From NCBI RefSeq assembly GCF_002584985.1, contig NZ_NUPZ01000022.1:236829-300828 (forward strand): a stretch of 64,000 bases of DNA. Direction: 5' to 3'. Numbering within the stretch: the first letter of the stretch is position 1; each line of letters begins with the position of its first letter. Position numbers and translations under genes: made by a program. This DNA is from Bacillus sp. AFS029637 (GTDB lineage Bacteria; Bacillota; Bacilli; Bacillales; Bacillaceae_G). Of the stretch, positions 34,383-42,813 are shown piece after piece. The notes under the pieces were generated by a model that saw only the letters and a list, made by a program, of their open reading frames with translations, did not search any database and was not told the DNA's origin.

Positions 34383-34537
34383 TTTATCCCGCTATTTGTG
34401 GACAATAAGACCCCCACCTCAAAATTCAGCAAAAGCGAAGAAGTTAGGTGGGGGTCGGGCTGCCCGTAAAAGCCCGATTGGTTAAACTAATAATCAGTGG
34501 GGGATGGCCCCCCCCACTGCATAAAGTTTCACTTTAT
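34383..34537. mobile_element. bcr1-like structured repeat flanked by TTTAT
   Basis: The element is bounded by TTTAT at 34383-34387 and 34533-34537. Inside are GACCCCCACCT / AGGTGGGGGTC (perfect 11 bp), CGGGCTGCCCGTAAAAGCCCG, GATTGGTTAAACTAATAATC and CAGTGGGG / CCCCACTG stems. Size, high structure, GC content above its surroundings and TTTAT ends fit bcr1, the chromosomal repeat known from B. cereus-group genomes, which is thought to be mobile. The assignment is from memory of that description, without a sequence comparison. Confidence 0.7.
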
Positions 34538-34598
34538 TGTAAATATTTTCTATAAATCTATATAAAAATCCTTTTCGACAAAAAAATTAATATATACC

Positions 34599-34627
34599 TT
34601 GACAGTTATACATATAACCGATATACT
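34599..34627 (+). promoter_or_regulatory. Promoter of the NSS transporter leader
   Basis: TTGACA and TATACT are separated by 17 bp, downstream of the bcr1-like repeat. Confidence 0.75.
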
Positions 34628-34669
34628 TCATATTAATTTCAAAAGAAAATATATTCTAAATATTAAAAC

Positions 34670-34936
34670 GTGTTGAATAGGAGTAGTAAGGTCATGTATT
34701 TGTACAGAGAGCTATGGGTTGGTGTGACATAGTCAAATGACATCCTGAACTCGCCTAGGAGCAGTAAGGTGGAACGGAATTACATTCTTAGTAAATCTTA
34801 ACGGTTAACCTTCGATATTAGGTTTGTAATCAAACGATTACTACTAAGGTGGATTCATAATGGAATCAATAAGGGTGGTACCGCGTTAAGTAAATGGCTT
34901 AGCGTCTCTTTAAAAGAGATGCTGGGCCATTTTTTA
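34670..34936 (+). ncRNA. T-box riboswitch of the NSS transporter, specifier CTC (Leu)
   Basis: The leader has a stem I with AGTAGTAAG, the T-box AAGGGTGGTACCGCGTT (34871-34887), and a terminator (AAATGGCTTAGC / GCTGGGCCATTT with inner TCTCTTT/AAAGAGA) followed by T6. The specifier CTC is at 34750-34752 (GAA-CTC-GCCTAG-GAG), six bases before GAG as in the three synthetase leaders. CTC codes Leu, so uncharged tRNA-Leu should switch the transporter on. Confidence 0.9.
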
Positions 34937-34965
34937 TTTTATGGAAAAAGAAATGGAGGGTTTAT

Positions 34966-35013
34966 TTGGATAATTTTATAAAATTTAATTATCTATATAA
35001 AAAGATTTATTAG
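34966..35013 (+). CDS. Possible 15-codon leader frame before the NSS gene
   Basis: GGAGGG at 34955-34960 is followed after 5 bases by TTG and 15 codons (MDNFIKFNYLYKKIY) ending in TAG, which touches the ribosome site (GAGGAAA) of the transporter gene. It could couple translation. It contains only one Leu codon, so it is not a leucine sensor by itself. It may be chance. Confidence 0.2.
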   Translation: MDNFIKFNYLYKKIY

Positions 35014-35025
35014 GAGGAAAATAAG

Positions 35026-36366
35026 ATGAAACAGACGGAGCAATGGACTTCGAAATTAGGTTTTATAATGGCTGCGGCAGGATCAGCAATTGGATTAGGT
35101 GCGATATGGAAGTTTCCTTATATCGCTGGGAAAAGCGGGGGAGGAGCATTCTTTTTAATCTTTATATTATTTACTGTATTAATTGGACTGCCATTACTAA
35201 TAGCTGAATTTATGATTGGACGCAGTACACAGAAACAAGCAGTTGGAGCATTTAAAAGTATCGCGCCAAATACAGGATGGCATTGGATTGGACGGCTTGG
35301 GGTTGGAACATGTTTTATATTACTTTCGTTTTATAGTGTTGTAGGTGGATGGGTATTAATTTATTTGTTCAGGGGAGTAACAGGGCAGCTTATTACTCCA
35401 GGACAAAATTATAGTACATTATTTACAGAGACAATTGGAAATCCCACTTGGGCCATTATCGGTCATTTTGCATTTATGTTTATTACAATATGGGTTGTAT
35501 CAAAAGGGGTACAAAATGGGATTGAAAAAGCAAGTAAATATATGTTGCCAGCATTGTTCGTTTTATTTGTCGCTCTTATCATTCGTTCGTTGACACTTGA
35601 TGACGCAATAGAAGGTGTAAAATTTTTCTTACAACCGGATTTTTCAAAGATTACTTCAGAAAATATTTTGTTCGCAATGGGCCAATCATTCTTCGCGATT
35701 AGTATAGGGATTTCAATTATGGTTACGTATAGTTCCTATTTAAATAAAAAAGAAAGTTTACCAAAATCAGCAGTTACAATTATTGGATTGAATTTATTTG
35801 TTTCTTTATTTGCCGGTCTTGCTATTTTTCCAGCAGTATTCTCATTAGGCATGGAGCCGACAGAAGGACCTGGACTTCTATTTATTGTACTACCATCAGT
35901 ATTTAGTCAAATTCCATTTGGCGGATTGTTCTTAACAGTATTTCTTGCACTATTTACATTTGCCACATTAACATCAGCTTTCTCTTTACTTGAAACAGTT
36001 GTTTCAGCAATGGCGAATGGGAAGCAAGAAAGAAGAAATAAACTATCTTGGGTTATCGGTTTTTGTATTTTTCTAGTCGGTATTCCATCAGCGCTTTCAT
36101 TTGGTGTATGGAGTGATATTACGATTTTCGGAAAGAATATTTTTGATGCAGTAGACTTCTTATCTAGTAATATATTAATGCCACTCGGAGCACTATTTAT
36201 TAGTATTTTCGTATCCTTCAAAATGGAAAAGAAAGTGTTAGAAGCAGAATTTTTTGTAGGTGGAAATTACGGAAAAAAAGTATTCACTTGTTGGGCGTTT
36301 TTACTTCGATTTGTAGCACCACTTGCAATCATCATCGTCTTTTTAAATGTAATAGGGATTATTTAA
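35026..36366 (+). CDS. Sodium-dependent NSS-family amino acid transporter (predicted leucine)
   Basis: The 446-residue protein has 11 predicted membrane helices and the neurotransmitter:sodium symporter signature in TM1: [31 protein letters not shown]. Unwound TM1/TM6 regions, as in the bacterial homologue LeuT, hold Na+ and substrate. Transport is into the cell, driven by sodium. The T-box upstream reads a Leu codon, which points to leucine or branched-chain amino acids as substrate; that step is inference. AGGAGGAAA precedes the ATG. Confidence 0.92.
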   Translation: MKQTEQWTSKLGFIMAAAGSAIGLGAIWKFPYIAGKSGGGAFFLIFILFTVLIGLPLLIAEFMIGRSTQKQAVGAFKSIAPNTGWHWIGRLGVGTCFILLSFYSVVGGWVLIYLFRGVTGQLITPGQNYSTLFTETIGNPTWAIIGHFAFMFITIWVVSKGVQNGIEKASKYMLPALFVLFVALIIRSLTLDDAIEGVKFFLQPDFSKITSENILFAMGQSFFAISIGISIMVTYSSYLNKKESLPKSAVTIIGLNLFVSLFAGLAIFPAVFSLGMEPTEGPGLLFIVLPSVFSQIPFGGLFLTVFLALFTFATLTSAFSLLETVVSAMANGKQERRNKLSWVIGFCIFLVGIPSALSFGVWSDITIFGKNIFDAVDFLSSNILMPLGALFISIFVSFKMEKKVLEAEFFVGGNYGKKVFTCWAFLLRFVAPLAIIIVFLNVIGII

Positions 36367-36401
36367 GTTTAAATGTTATAATATTCAGTGAAAAGAAGGT
36401 G

Positions 36402-37322
36402 ATGATTATAAAGGCGAATTTGACTGAAGCGGGGAAATACATGAACATTAGAGGTGAAAAGCTATACGTTGAAACGTATGGAAACTCTAAAAATAAGTCA
36501 GTATTGTATTTGCATGGAGGTCCAGGTGAAAGTTGTTATGATTTTTCATTTCATCAAGCGGAGCGATTAAAAGATTCCTTACATGTAATTATGTTGGATC
36601 AACGAGGGGTTTGCCGTTCAGAAGTAATTACCGAAGCAGAATCTTTTGGATTAAGCGATTTAGTTGAAGATTGTGAGGAATTAAGGAAAGTATTACAGGT
36701 TGAAAAATGGTCTGTAATCGGGCACTCTTTCGGTGGATATTTAGCATTGTTATATGCAGAGACGTATCCAAATTCAATAGAGAAAATCATATTTGAAGGG
36801 CCAACTTTCGATTTTGCATTAACAAGTAGAGCTTTACTACAAAAGACAGGAACTTTATTAAAGAAATATGGAAAAGAATTAGCGGCAGAAGACTGTTTTG
36901 CTTATTCATCTAGTAATGCAAATGCTAGTTCAGGAGAGTTACTCGAAGCTTATATAAGTTTAAGCGCTGAATTAGAAGAAAAAAGAATGGAGATTTACAA
37001 TTATAAAGAAGATGAAACAGATTATAGTTTATATAGTGATGAAGAGTGGGAAGTATTTTCAAATCGTTCCAAAATCCATTTCGATAGATTAAAGTCAGAA
37101 GGAGCATATTATACGTCATTATTATCTAAAATAAAAGATGTAGAGAGTCCGATGTTATTAATTGTAGGAAAACATGATGTAGTAACGTGTGAAAAACAAA
37201 TTGACACATTTAATAAAGATGCTCGAAACGGTACGTATATTATGTTTGAAGAGAGTGGTCATACACCTCATTATGAGGAAGCAGATCGATTTGCTGAAAC
37301 AGTCATTCATTTTTTGAAATGA
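36402..37322 (+). CDS. Alpha/beta-hydrolase, proline iminopeptidase-like (S33)
   Basis: The 306-residue cytosolic hydrolase has the oxyanion motif HGGPGESCYDF, the strand LDQRGVCRS and the nucleophile elbow GHSFGGYLALLYAETYP, all typical of proline iminopeptidases. The later VGKHDVVT and SGHTPHYEE supply Asp and His. The start is uncertain: ATG 36402 is only 2 bases from AAGAAGG, while ATG 36441 (MNIRGEKLYVETYG) is possible. An upstream extension into the transporter gene is not credible. The substrate is unknown; it may release N-terminal residues from small peptides. Confidence 0.85.
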   Translation: MIIKANLTEAGKYMNIRGEKLYVETYGNSKNKSVLYLHGGPGESCYDFSFHQAERLKDSLHVIMLDQRGVCRSEVITEAESFGLSDLVEDCEELRKVLQVEKWSVIGHSFGGYLALLYAETYPNSIEKIIFEGPTFDFALTSRALLQKTGTLLKKYGKELAAEDCFAYSSSNANASSGELLEAYISLSAELEEKRMEIYNYKEDETDYSLYSDEEWEVFSNRSKIHFDRLKSEGAYYTSLLSKIKDVESPMLLIVGKHDVVTCEKQIDTFNKDARNGTYIMFEESGHTPHYEEADRFAETVIHFLK

Positions 37323-37325
37323 AGA

Positions 37326-37360
37326 AAAGGGTGCTTCTACAAATGAGAAGCACCCTTTCT
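37326..37360. terminator. Bidirectional terminator
   Basis: AAAGGGTGCTTCT pairs with AGAAGCACCCTTT, loop about 7 nt; it serves the hydrolase gene and the convergent nucleotidyltransferase gene. Confidence 0.8.
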
Positions 37361-37934
37361 ACATTTCTGGATAAGTGATAGTTATGTTAGGCCATTTGCT
37401 ATGCCAATTCTTTTTCATAACTCTTTTATTGTACATATGTATTCGTTCTTTCGTTTCAAGGAAATGAGCTGTAGGCTTTACTTGTAATGAAAGTACATCT
37501 TCTGTTCCGCATGGAGACGTTAATATAATATTGTTTTGTTCATCAAGTGTCACGCCTAAAGCAGTTGCTGTTTCAGGGAATTTAGAAATAGCATCAACAG
37601 AAGAAGAATACGGTGGCATATTATTCACTACATGCATACGAGCTTGATTTTTTACTGACCAAGGTATAGAAGCATCCAAATTTATCAGCTTCTTTTCTAG
37701 TAATTGTTCGTATGCCTCATCTTTATGAAAAGAATCAAAATAAATGACATCCACGTCTGGTGTAGTTGTTCTTACTTCGTAGTTATGTAAAGTATCCCAA
37801 ATTTTAGAACGGACAAACCCGGCGCAAATCCACCAATCAGGTAGCTCTAGTGATTTTGCCATTTGTAATACATTCATCATCCACTCTTCATTTTGTATCA
37901 TTTGAATAATATCTTGCTCGGTTTTTATAGTCAT
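37359..37934 (-). CDS. Nucleotidyltransferase-family protein (NTP_transf_6 type)
   Basis: The 191-residue protein has an ICAGFVRSKIWD segment (Gly-Phe-Val-Arg in place of the GSxxxG of classic NTases), followed by TTTPDVDVIYFD with two metal-binding aspartates, and the C-terminal YNKRVMKKNWHSKWPNITI typical of this COG3575-like family. It probably transfers a nucleotide, but the acceptor is unknown. AGGGGAA lies before the ATG. Confidence 0.82.
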   Translation of the reverse strand: MTIKTEQDIIQMIQNEEWMMNVLQMAKSLELPDWWICAGFVRSKIWDTLHNYEVRTTTPDVDVIYFDSFHKDEAYEQLLEKKLINLDASIPWSVKNQARMHVVNNMPPYSSSVDAISKFPETATALGVTLDEQNNIILTSPCGTEDVLSLQVKPTAHFLETKERIHMYNKRVMKKNWHSKWPNITITYPEM

Positions 37935-37968
37935 TGATAAATTCCCCTCTGTTTATAGAGTTAGCGAA

Positions 37969-38208
37969 TTAATGCATTAGTTCAATAATCCACAAAATCC
38001 AGTAAGCACCTGGTACAAATAATAGTTTTGCTAATAACGTGCCGAGAAGTCTAGAAATCATTAGCCAACCATACATTTTACTCATTACTTCAGCACCTTC
38101 TTCTGATTGAAGAGCCCGTTCTGTTAAAAGGGCGATGCGTGGATCAAGTAAAACTGTTAATAAAATAGTAGCAAAACCATTTACAAGGACAGAAGCTGTG
38201 CTTGACAT
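37969..38208 (-). CDS. Small membrane protein, 79 residues
   Basis: Two hydrophobic helices (about residues 4-22 and 52-77) flank a charged stretch (LLTERALQSEEGAEVMSKM). I start it at ATG 38208 (MSSTASVLVNG), 6 bases after GGTGA; a GTG at 38217 is possible. It lies 34 bp upstream of the nucleotidyltransferase gene on the same strand, so the two may be one transcript. I do not recognise a family. Confidence 0.6.
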   Translation of the reverse strand: MSSTASVLVNGFATILLTVLLDPRIALLTERALQSEEGAEVMSKMYGWLMISRLLGTLLAKLLFVPGAYWILWIIELMH

Positions 38209-38373
38209 GTATTTCACCAGTTTCTATTAAAATAATTGTAACTTTTTTACTTTATCATATCTTTTGTGTTTTGTAACTGAAAGTATGAGAGGGTGAAAAA
38301 GTAATTTTCTGAAAAGAATAAAAATGATATTATGGAAATGGTGTGATTTGTTTAATAGAGGGGGAGTTTTTTT

Positions 38374-39015
38374 ATGTATACATATTATGGTAATCGAGCG
38401 AGTGAATATGAAGCGGTGTACAATCGGGAAGATCCAGTAAGGCAGGCGGAACAAAAGATGCTTGAACAGAAATTAAAAGAAATATGTAATAGAAGAAAAG
38501 TTCTTGAAGTGGCTTGCGGAACAGGATATTGGACGAAGTATGTAGCAGGTGTAGCTACACATATAACAGCGATCGATTATTCTGAGGAAGTACTAGCGAT
38601 AGCGAAGGGAAAAGAGCTTTCTAAGGAAAAGGTTACCTTTCAGAAAGGTGATGCTTTTAAACTAGAACAAATGAAAGATATCTTTCAAGGGGGATATGCA
38701 AACTTTTGGTTTTCACATATAAAAAAAGAAGAGATTATTAGTTTTTTAAAACAGTTCCACCGAGTATTGCAACAGGGATCAACTGTATGTTTCGCAGATA
38801 ATATGTTCAATGAAGGAATTGGTGGAGAGCTTATTCGTAAAGATGGAGATGTAAATACATATAAAATTCGCACACTCTCGAATGGCGAGAGACATGAGAT
38901 TATTAAAAACTATTATACGAAAGAAGAGTTGCGCTCTATTTTTGAACCATTTGCATTAGATTTAACTTTTCATATAGGTGAGTGTTTTTGGTGGGTTACA
39001 TATAAAGTAAAGTAA
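38374..39015 (+). CDS. Class I SAM-dependent methyltransferase
   Basis: The 213-residue protein has motif I VLEVACGTGYWTKYVAG (about residues 43-59), ITAIDYSEEVLAIAKGK (acidic loop) and FQKGDAFKL. The C-terminal half carries GECFWWVTYKVK. Substrate specificity is not evident. GGGGGAG lies 8 bases before the ATG. The HAD phosphatase gene starts 15 bp after its stop, so they are probably co-transcribed. Confidence 0.85.
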   Translation: MYTYYGNRASEYEAVYNREDPVRQAEQKMLEQKLKEICNRRKVLEVACGTGYWTKYVAGVATHITAIDYSEEVLAIAKGKELSKEKVTFQKGDAFKLEQMKDIFQGGYANFWFSHIKKEEIISFLKQFHRVLQQGSTVCFADNMFNEGIGGELIRKDGDVNTYKIRTLSNGERHEIIKNYYTKEELRSIFEPFALDLTFHIGECFWWVTYKVK

Positions 39016-39030
39016 CTGGAGGAATTCAAT

Positions 39031-39693
39031 ATGTATACAACATTTCTTTTTGATTTAGATGGAACATTAACTGATCCGAAAGAAGGGATTATAAATTCTG
39101 TTCTATATGCGTTAGAGAAAATGGGGATAGAAGAAGGAAATATAAGCGAGCTAGATGCATTTATCGGCCCGCCAATTCAACAATCGTTTGCAAATAGATA
39201 TAATATGAGTGAAATAGAAGTTGAGAAAGCTGTCTATTATTTTCGTGAATATTTAAAACAAAGTGGCTTATTAGAAAATAAAGTATATGATGGTATTACT
39301 AATCTTTTGCAAGAATTAAAAGATGGAGGCAATCATTTATTTGTAGCAACGTCAAAGCCTACTATATTTGCGAAACAAGTACTAGATCATTTCCAGTTGA
39401 CGGGTTATTTTGAAGATATTGTTGGGAGTAATTTAGATGGTACAAGAATAAAAAAAGAAGAAATCATTGCTCATATTTTACAAACAAATGAAGGGCTTAA
39501 AAAAGAAGAAATGGTCATGATTGGTGATAGAAAGCACGATATAATTGGTGCGAATCATAATGGAATTGCTTCAATCGGTGTGTTATATGGGTATGGTAGT
39601 GAAACTGAATTGACTGAAGTTAAAGCGACTCATATAGTGAAGGATATTGAAGAACTGCATCATTTTTGTGTAGAAACAAGTTTGATAAAATAA
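39031..39693 (+). CDS. HAD-superfamily hydrolase, phosphoglycolate phosphatase-like
   Basis: The 220-residue enzyme has HAD motif I FLFDLDGTLTDPKEG (Asp8 and Asp10), motif II VATSKP, motif III lysine near KKEEIIAHIL and motif IV MIGDRKHDIIGA. The four-helix cap (about 20-85, including FIGPPIQQSF) is that of the Gph/PpaX group. It dephosphorylates small metabolites such as phosphoglycolate or pyrophosphate; the exact substrate is unknown. A terminator follows. Confidence 0.87.
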   Translation: MYTTFLFDLDGTLTDPKEGIINSVLYALEKMGIEEGNISELDAFIGPPIQQSFANRYNMSEIEVEKAVYYFREYLKQSGLLENKVYDGITNLLQELKDGGNHLFVATSKPTIFAKQVLDHFQLTGYFEDIVGSNLDGTRIKKEEIIAHILQTNEGLKKEEMVMIGDRKHDIIGANHNGIASIGVLYGYGSETELTEVKATHIVKDIEELHHFCVETSLIK

Positions 39694-39710
39694 TAAATAT
39701 AGATACTAGT

Positions 39711-39760
39711 AATCCCTTTAACATATGATGATGAAGTCGTTATTGTTTAAAGGGATTTTT
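39711..39760 (+). terminator. Terminator of the HAD gene
   Basis: AATCCCTTTAA pairs with TTAAAGGGATT across a 25-nt loop, followed by TTTTT. Confidence 0.7.
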
Positions 39761-39847
39761 CATATGTAATCGAATATGTATAATTAGACATATTTAGCAT
39801 GAAAAATTTGTAATAAATAGAGGAGGTTTGTCTGGATAGAATAGAGT

Positions 39848-39876
39848 TTGACATGATTGTAGAAGTTTGTTGTTAA
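39848..39876 (+). promoter_or_regulatory. Promoter of the GntP/alcohol dehydrogenase operon
   Basis: TTGACA and TGTTAA are separated by 17 bp, 35 bp before the permease start codon. The -10 element is poor, which would suit activation by a regulator. Confidence 0.5.
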
Positions 39877-39910
39877 AAGATTGAATTTTCAGTTTAAAGG
39901 AGGGGTATAA

Positions 39911-41350
39911 TTGGAGCTAGTTATTATTTTATTAGCACTTAGTTTACTTATGTTTGTAGCATATAAAGGGTTTTCTGTTATTTTATTTGCACCGATTTTT
40001 GCATTGTTTGCGGTATTTTTGACAGAACCTAGTTTTGTATTACCTTTCTTTTCTAATATTTTTATGGAGAAAATGGTAGGGTTTATTAAGCTATATTTCC
40101 CTGTGTTTTTACTTGGAGCAATATTTGGGAAAGTAGTAGAAATGTCAGGAATTGCTGATTCAATCGCAAAGACAATTGTAGAGTTAGTTGGGGAAAAACG
40201 TACAATTTTAGCAATTGTATTAATGGGAGCGATTTTAACGTATAGCGGTGTTAGTGTGTATGTAGTGGTATTCGCTATATTCCCGTTTGCGGCTAAGTTG
40301 TTTCGACAAGCGGATATTCCAAAGCGTTTAATTCCTGGAACGATTGTTCTCGGAGCAGCGACGTTTACAATGGATGCACTTCCTGGATCACCACAAATTC
40401 AAAATGTAATACCTACAACTTTTTTTAAAACTGATATTTATGCAGCACCGATACTAGGTATTTTAGGAGCAATCTTTGTTTTAACGTTAGGTTTACTATA
40501 TTTAGAGAGTAGACGTAAAAAGGCTAAGGCAGCAGGAGAAGGGTATTTCGGATTTAATGATGGGAATAATGAAATGGCTGCATCTTTGCAATTAGAGCAA
40601 AAAGCTATGCCATTAATGAGCAGTATTGAGATTACAAGAGTACAGCAAGTGATTGCATTTGTACCACTTATTTTAGTAGGTGTAATGAATAAAGTTTTCA
40701 CAATCATGATACCGAAGTGGTATCCGGACGGTTTTGATTTTTCTGCTATTGGTATGAAAGCATTTGGAAAAGTAGAATTAAGTGCAGTAGTGGGAATTTG
40801 GTCAGTAGAGTTGGCACTTATTATTGGGATTGTTTCAACACTTTTATTATATTGGAAACGAGTAGTAACAGGTTTTCAAGCTGGATTAAATACAAGTATT
40901 GGGGGAGCACTACTTGCGACAATGAATACAGGGGCTGAATTTGGATTTGGCGGTGTGATTGCAGCACTTCCTGGTTTTGCGATAATGAGAGACAGTATTT
41001 CTGCAACGTTCACGAATCCTTTAGTGAATGGAGCGGTAACGACAAATATATTAGCAGGTATTACAGGCTCTGCATCAGGAGGAATGGGAATTGTTTTAAG
41101 TGCTATGGGGGATAAATTTATTGCAGCAGCCAATCAATTTGATATTCCATTAGAAGTTATGCACCGTATCGTATCAATGGCATCAGGAGGTATGGATACA
41201 TTGCCGCATAACGGTGCAATTATTACTATTCTAACAGTAACAGGATTAACACATAAACAATCATATAAAGACATATTTGCTATTACAATTTTGAAAACGG
41301 TTGCTGTATTTGCAGTTATCGCGTTCTATACTTTAACAGGAATCTATTAA
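39911..41350 (+). CDS. GntP-family organic-acid permease, TTG start
   Basis: The 479-residue protein has about 12 to 13 hydrophobic helices and the GntP/CitM-like motifs YSGVSVYVVVFAIFPFA, GAATFTMDALPGSPQIQN and GITGSASGGMGIVLSAMG. A hydrophilic loop (about 200-235) separates the halves. GntP carriers import gluconate, hydroxybutyrate and related acids. AAAGGAGGGG precedes the TTG. The alcohol dehydrogenase gene follows within 80 bp, suggesting import and oxidation of one hydroxy-acid or alcohol. Confidence 0.88.
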   Translation: MELVIILLALSLLMFVAYKGFSVILFAPIFALFAVFLTEPSFVLPFFSNIFMEKMVGFIKLYFPVFLLGAIFGKVVEMSGIADSIAKTIVELVGEKRTILAIVLMGAILTYSGVSVYVVVFAIFPFAAKLFRQADIPKRLIPGTIVLGAATFTMDALPGSPQIQNVIPTTFFKTDIYAAPILGILGAIFVLTLGLLYLESRRKKAKAAGEGYFGFNDGNNEMAASLQLEQKAMPLMSSIEITRVQQVIAFVPLILVGVMNKVFTIMIPKWYPDGFDFSAIGMKAFGKVELSAVVGIWSVELALIIGIVSTLLLYWKRVVTGFQAGLNTSIGGALLATMNTGAEFGFGGVIAALPGFAIMRDSISATFTNPLVNGAVTTNILAGITGSASGGMGIVLSAMGDKFIAAANQFDIPLEVMHRIVSMASGGMDTLPHNGAIITILTVTGLTHKQSYKDIFAITILKTVAVFAVIAFYTLTGIY

Positions 41351-41427
41351 AAATTGAATAATAAAGATTCATCAAATCTATATTTTATTTCATAAAATAT
41401 TAATTAGGGTAAGAAGGGGTGGAATAC

Positions 41428-42630
41428 TTGCAAGAAGTTGCTGAGTTTCGTATGCCGAAGTCTGTATTATATGGAAGAAATTCGCTTGAAAAACTGGGAG
41501 AACAATCAAAAAAGTTAGGGAAAAGAGCTTTTATAGTTACTGATACAATTATGGAGAAATTAGGCTATGTGGAAAGGTGTATAAAACAACTAACGAAGAA
41601 AGGTATAACTGTTATTACATATAATAAAGTGAATGCTGAGCCTACAAATATACACGTGTTAGAAGCGTTAACTATTTGTAAAGAAGGAAAGTGTGATTTT
41701 ATTATCGGTATTGGTGGTGGAAGTTGTATTGATGCTGCGAAAGCGGTAGCAGTGTTATTTACTAATGGTGGAGAAATTGAATATTACGTTCAAAAGGATA
41801 TCGAAATAGAAAATGATCCACTACCACTTATTGCAATTCCAACAACTTCTGGTACTGGATCAGAAGTAACAAGTGTAGCAGTAATTACGAATAAAAAAAC
41901 AGATGTAAAAATGATGATGAAGCATCCTAGTTTTATACCACAAGTAGCAATTATTGACCCTATTTTAACATGTTCGGTACCACCCCACATTACGGCAGCA
42001 ACAGGGATAGATGCATTGTGCCATGCAATAGAAGCATATATTTCTAAAGTTTCACAGCCACTTACAGATGTACTTGCTCTTTCAGCTATTGAAAGTATCA
42101 TGAAATATTTACGTATTGCATATGAAGATGGAGATAATATGGAAGCAAGAGAAGCAATGATGATTGCCTCATTACAAGCTGGAATCGCATTTTCCAATGC
42201 ATCCGTTACATTAGTTCATGGAATGTCTCGGCCTGTGGGGGCATTATTTCATGTACCACATGGTATATCGAATGCCATACTATTACCTACAGTTTTAGAG
42301 TTTACAAAAACAAGTGCAGTGAAAAGGTTAGCAGAAATTGGACGCAGTTTAAACAAAGATTTGTACTCAAATTCTGATGAAGAAGTAGCGAATTACACGC
42401 TTGCTGAAATAAAGGAACTTTGTTTTAATCTTCGTATTCCAAATTTAAAAGAATACGGAATTAATGAAGTTGAATTTGAAAATGCTATTTCTAAAATGGC
42501 GAAAGATGCAATTGTAAGTGGTAGCCCAGGTAATAATCCGCGAGTTCCTACTTATGATGAAATTAAACAGTTGTATCGAGAATGCTTTAATTATCAATAT
42601 GAAGATTCTATAAAAACATCGGAATGTTAA
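41428..42630 (+). CDS. Iron-containing alcohol dehydrogenase
   Basis: The 400-residue group III dehydrogenase has the NAD(P) motif GIGGGSCIDAAKA, the PTTSGTGSEVTSVAVI loop, and the iron ligands in DALCHAIEAYIS, NASVTLVHGMSRPVGALFHVPHG (His). It oxidises a small alcohol or hydroxy-acid. I place the start at TTG 41428, 8 bases after AAGGGG; a GTG at 41419 is closer but has a poor spacing. Context with GntP suggests a hydroxy-acid substrate, possibly hydroxybutyrate; this is not proven. Confidence 0.9.
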   Translation: MQEVAEFRMPKSVLYGRNSLEKLGEQSKKLGKRAFIVTDTIMEKLGYVERCIKQLTKKGITVITYNKVNAEPTNIHVLEALTICKEGKCDFIIGIGGGSCIDAAKAVAVLFTNGGEIEYYVQKDIEIENDPLPLIAIPTTSGTGSEVTSVAVITNKKTDVKMMMKHPSFIPQVAIIDPILTCSVPPHITAATGIDALCHAIEAYISKVSQPLTDVLALSAIESIMKYLRIAYEDGDNMEAREAMMIASLQAGIAFSNASVTLVHGMSRPVGALFHVPHGISNAILLPTVLEFTKTSAVKRLAEIGRSLNKDLYSNSDEEVANYTLAEIKELCFNLRIPNLKEYGINEVEFENAISKMAKDAIVSGSPGNNPRVPTYDEIKQLYRECFNYQYEDSIKTSEC

Positions 42631-42706
42631 TTTCTGAATATTCTATAAAAATTTCCTTGGAAATGAATATAGAATTAATTTTCATTATTGACATCTTAAA
42701 TTAGTT

Positions 42707-42750
42707 AAAACAAGACTTTATATTATAAACTTAAAGTCTTGTTTTATTAT
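42707..42750 (+). terminator. Terminator of the permease-dehydrogenase operon
   Basis: AAAACAAGACTTTA and TAAAGTCTTGTTTT form a perfect 14-bp stem with an 11-nt loop. Confidence 0.85.
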
Positions 42751-42813
42751 GTATAATATACATAATAAAATGTTGGTATTAGTTTTCTAAAAATAGTTTA
42801 GGTAGGTGTTTAT

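Noticed and set aside
36288-36401. N-terminal extension of the S33 hydrolase into the NSS transporter gene
   Set aside because: It would be translated from within the transporter coding region in another frame, and it does not resemble hydrolase sequence.
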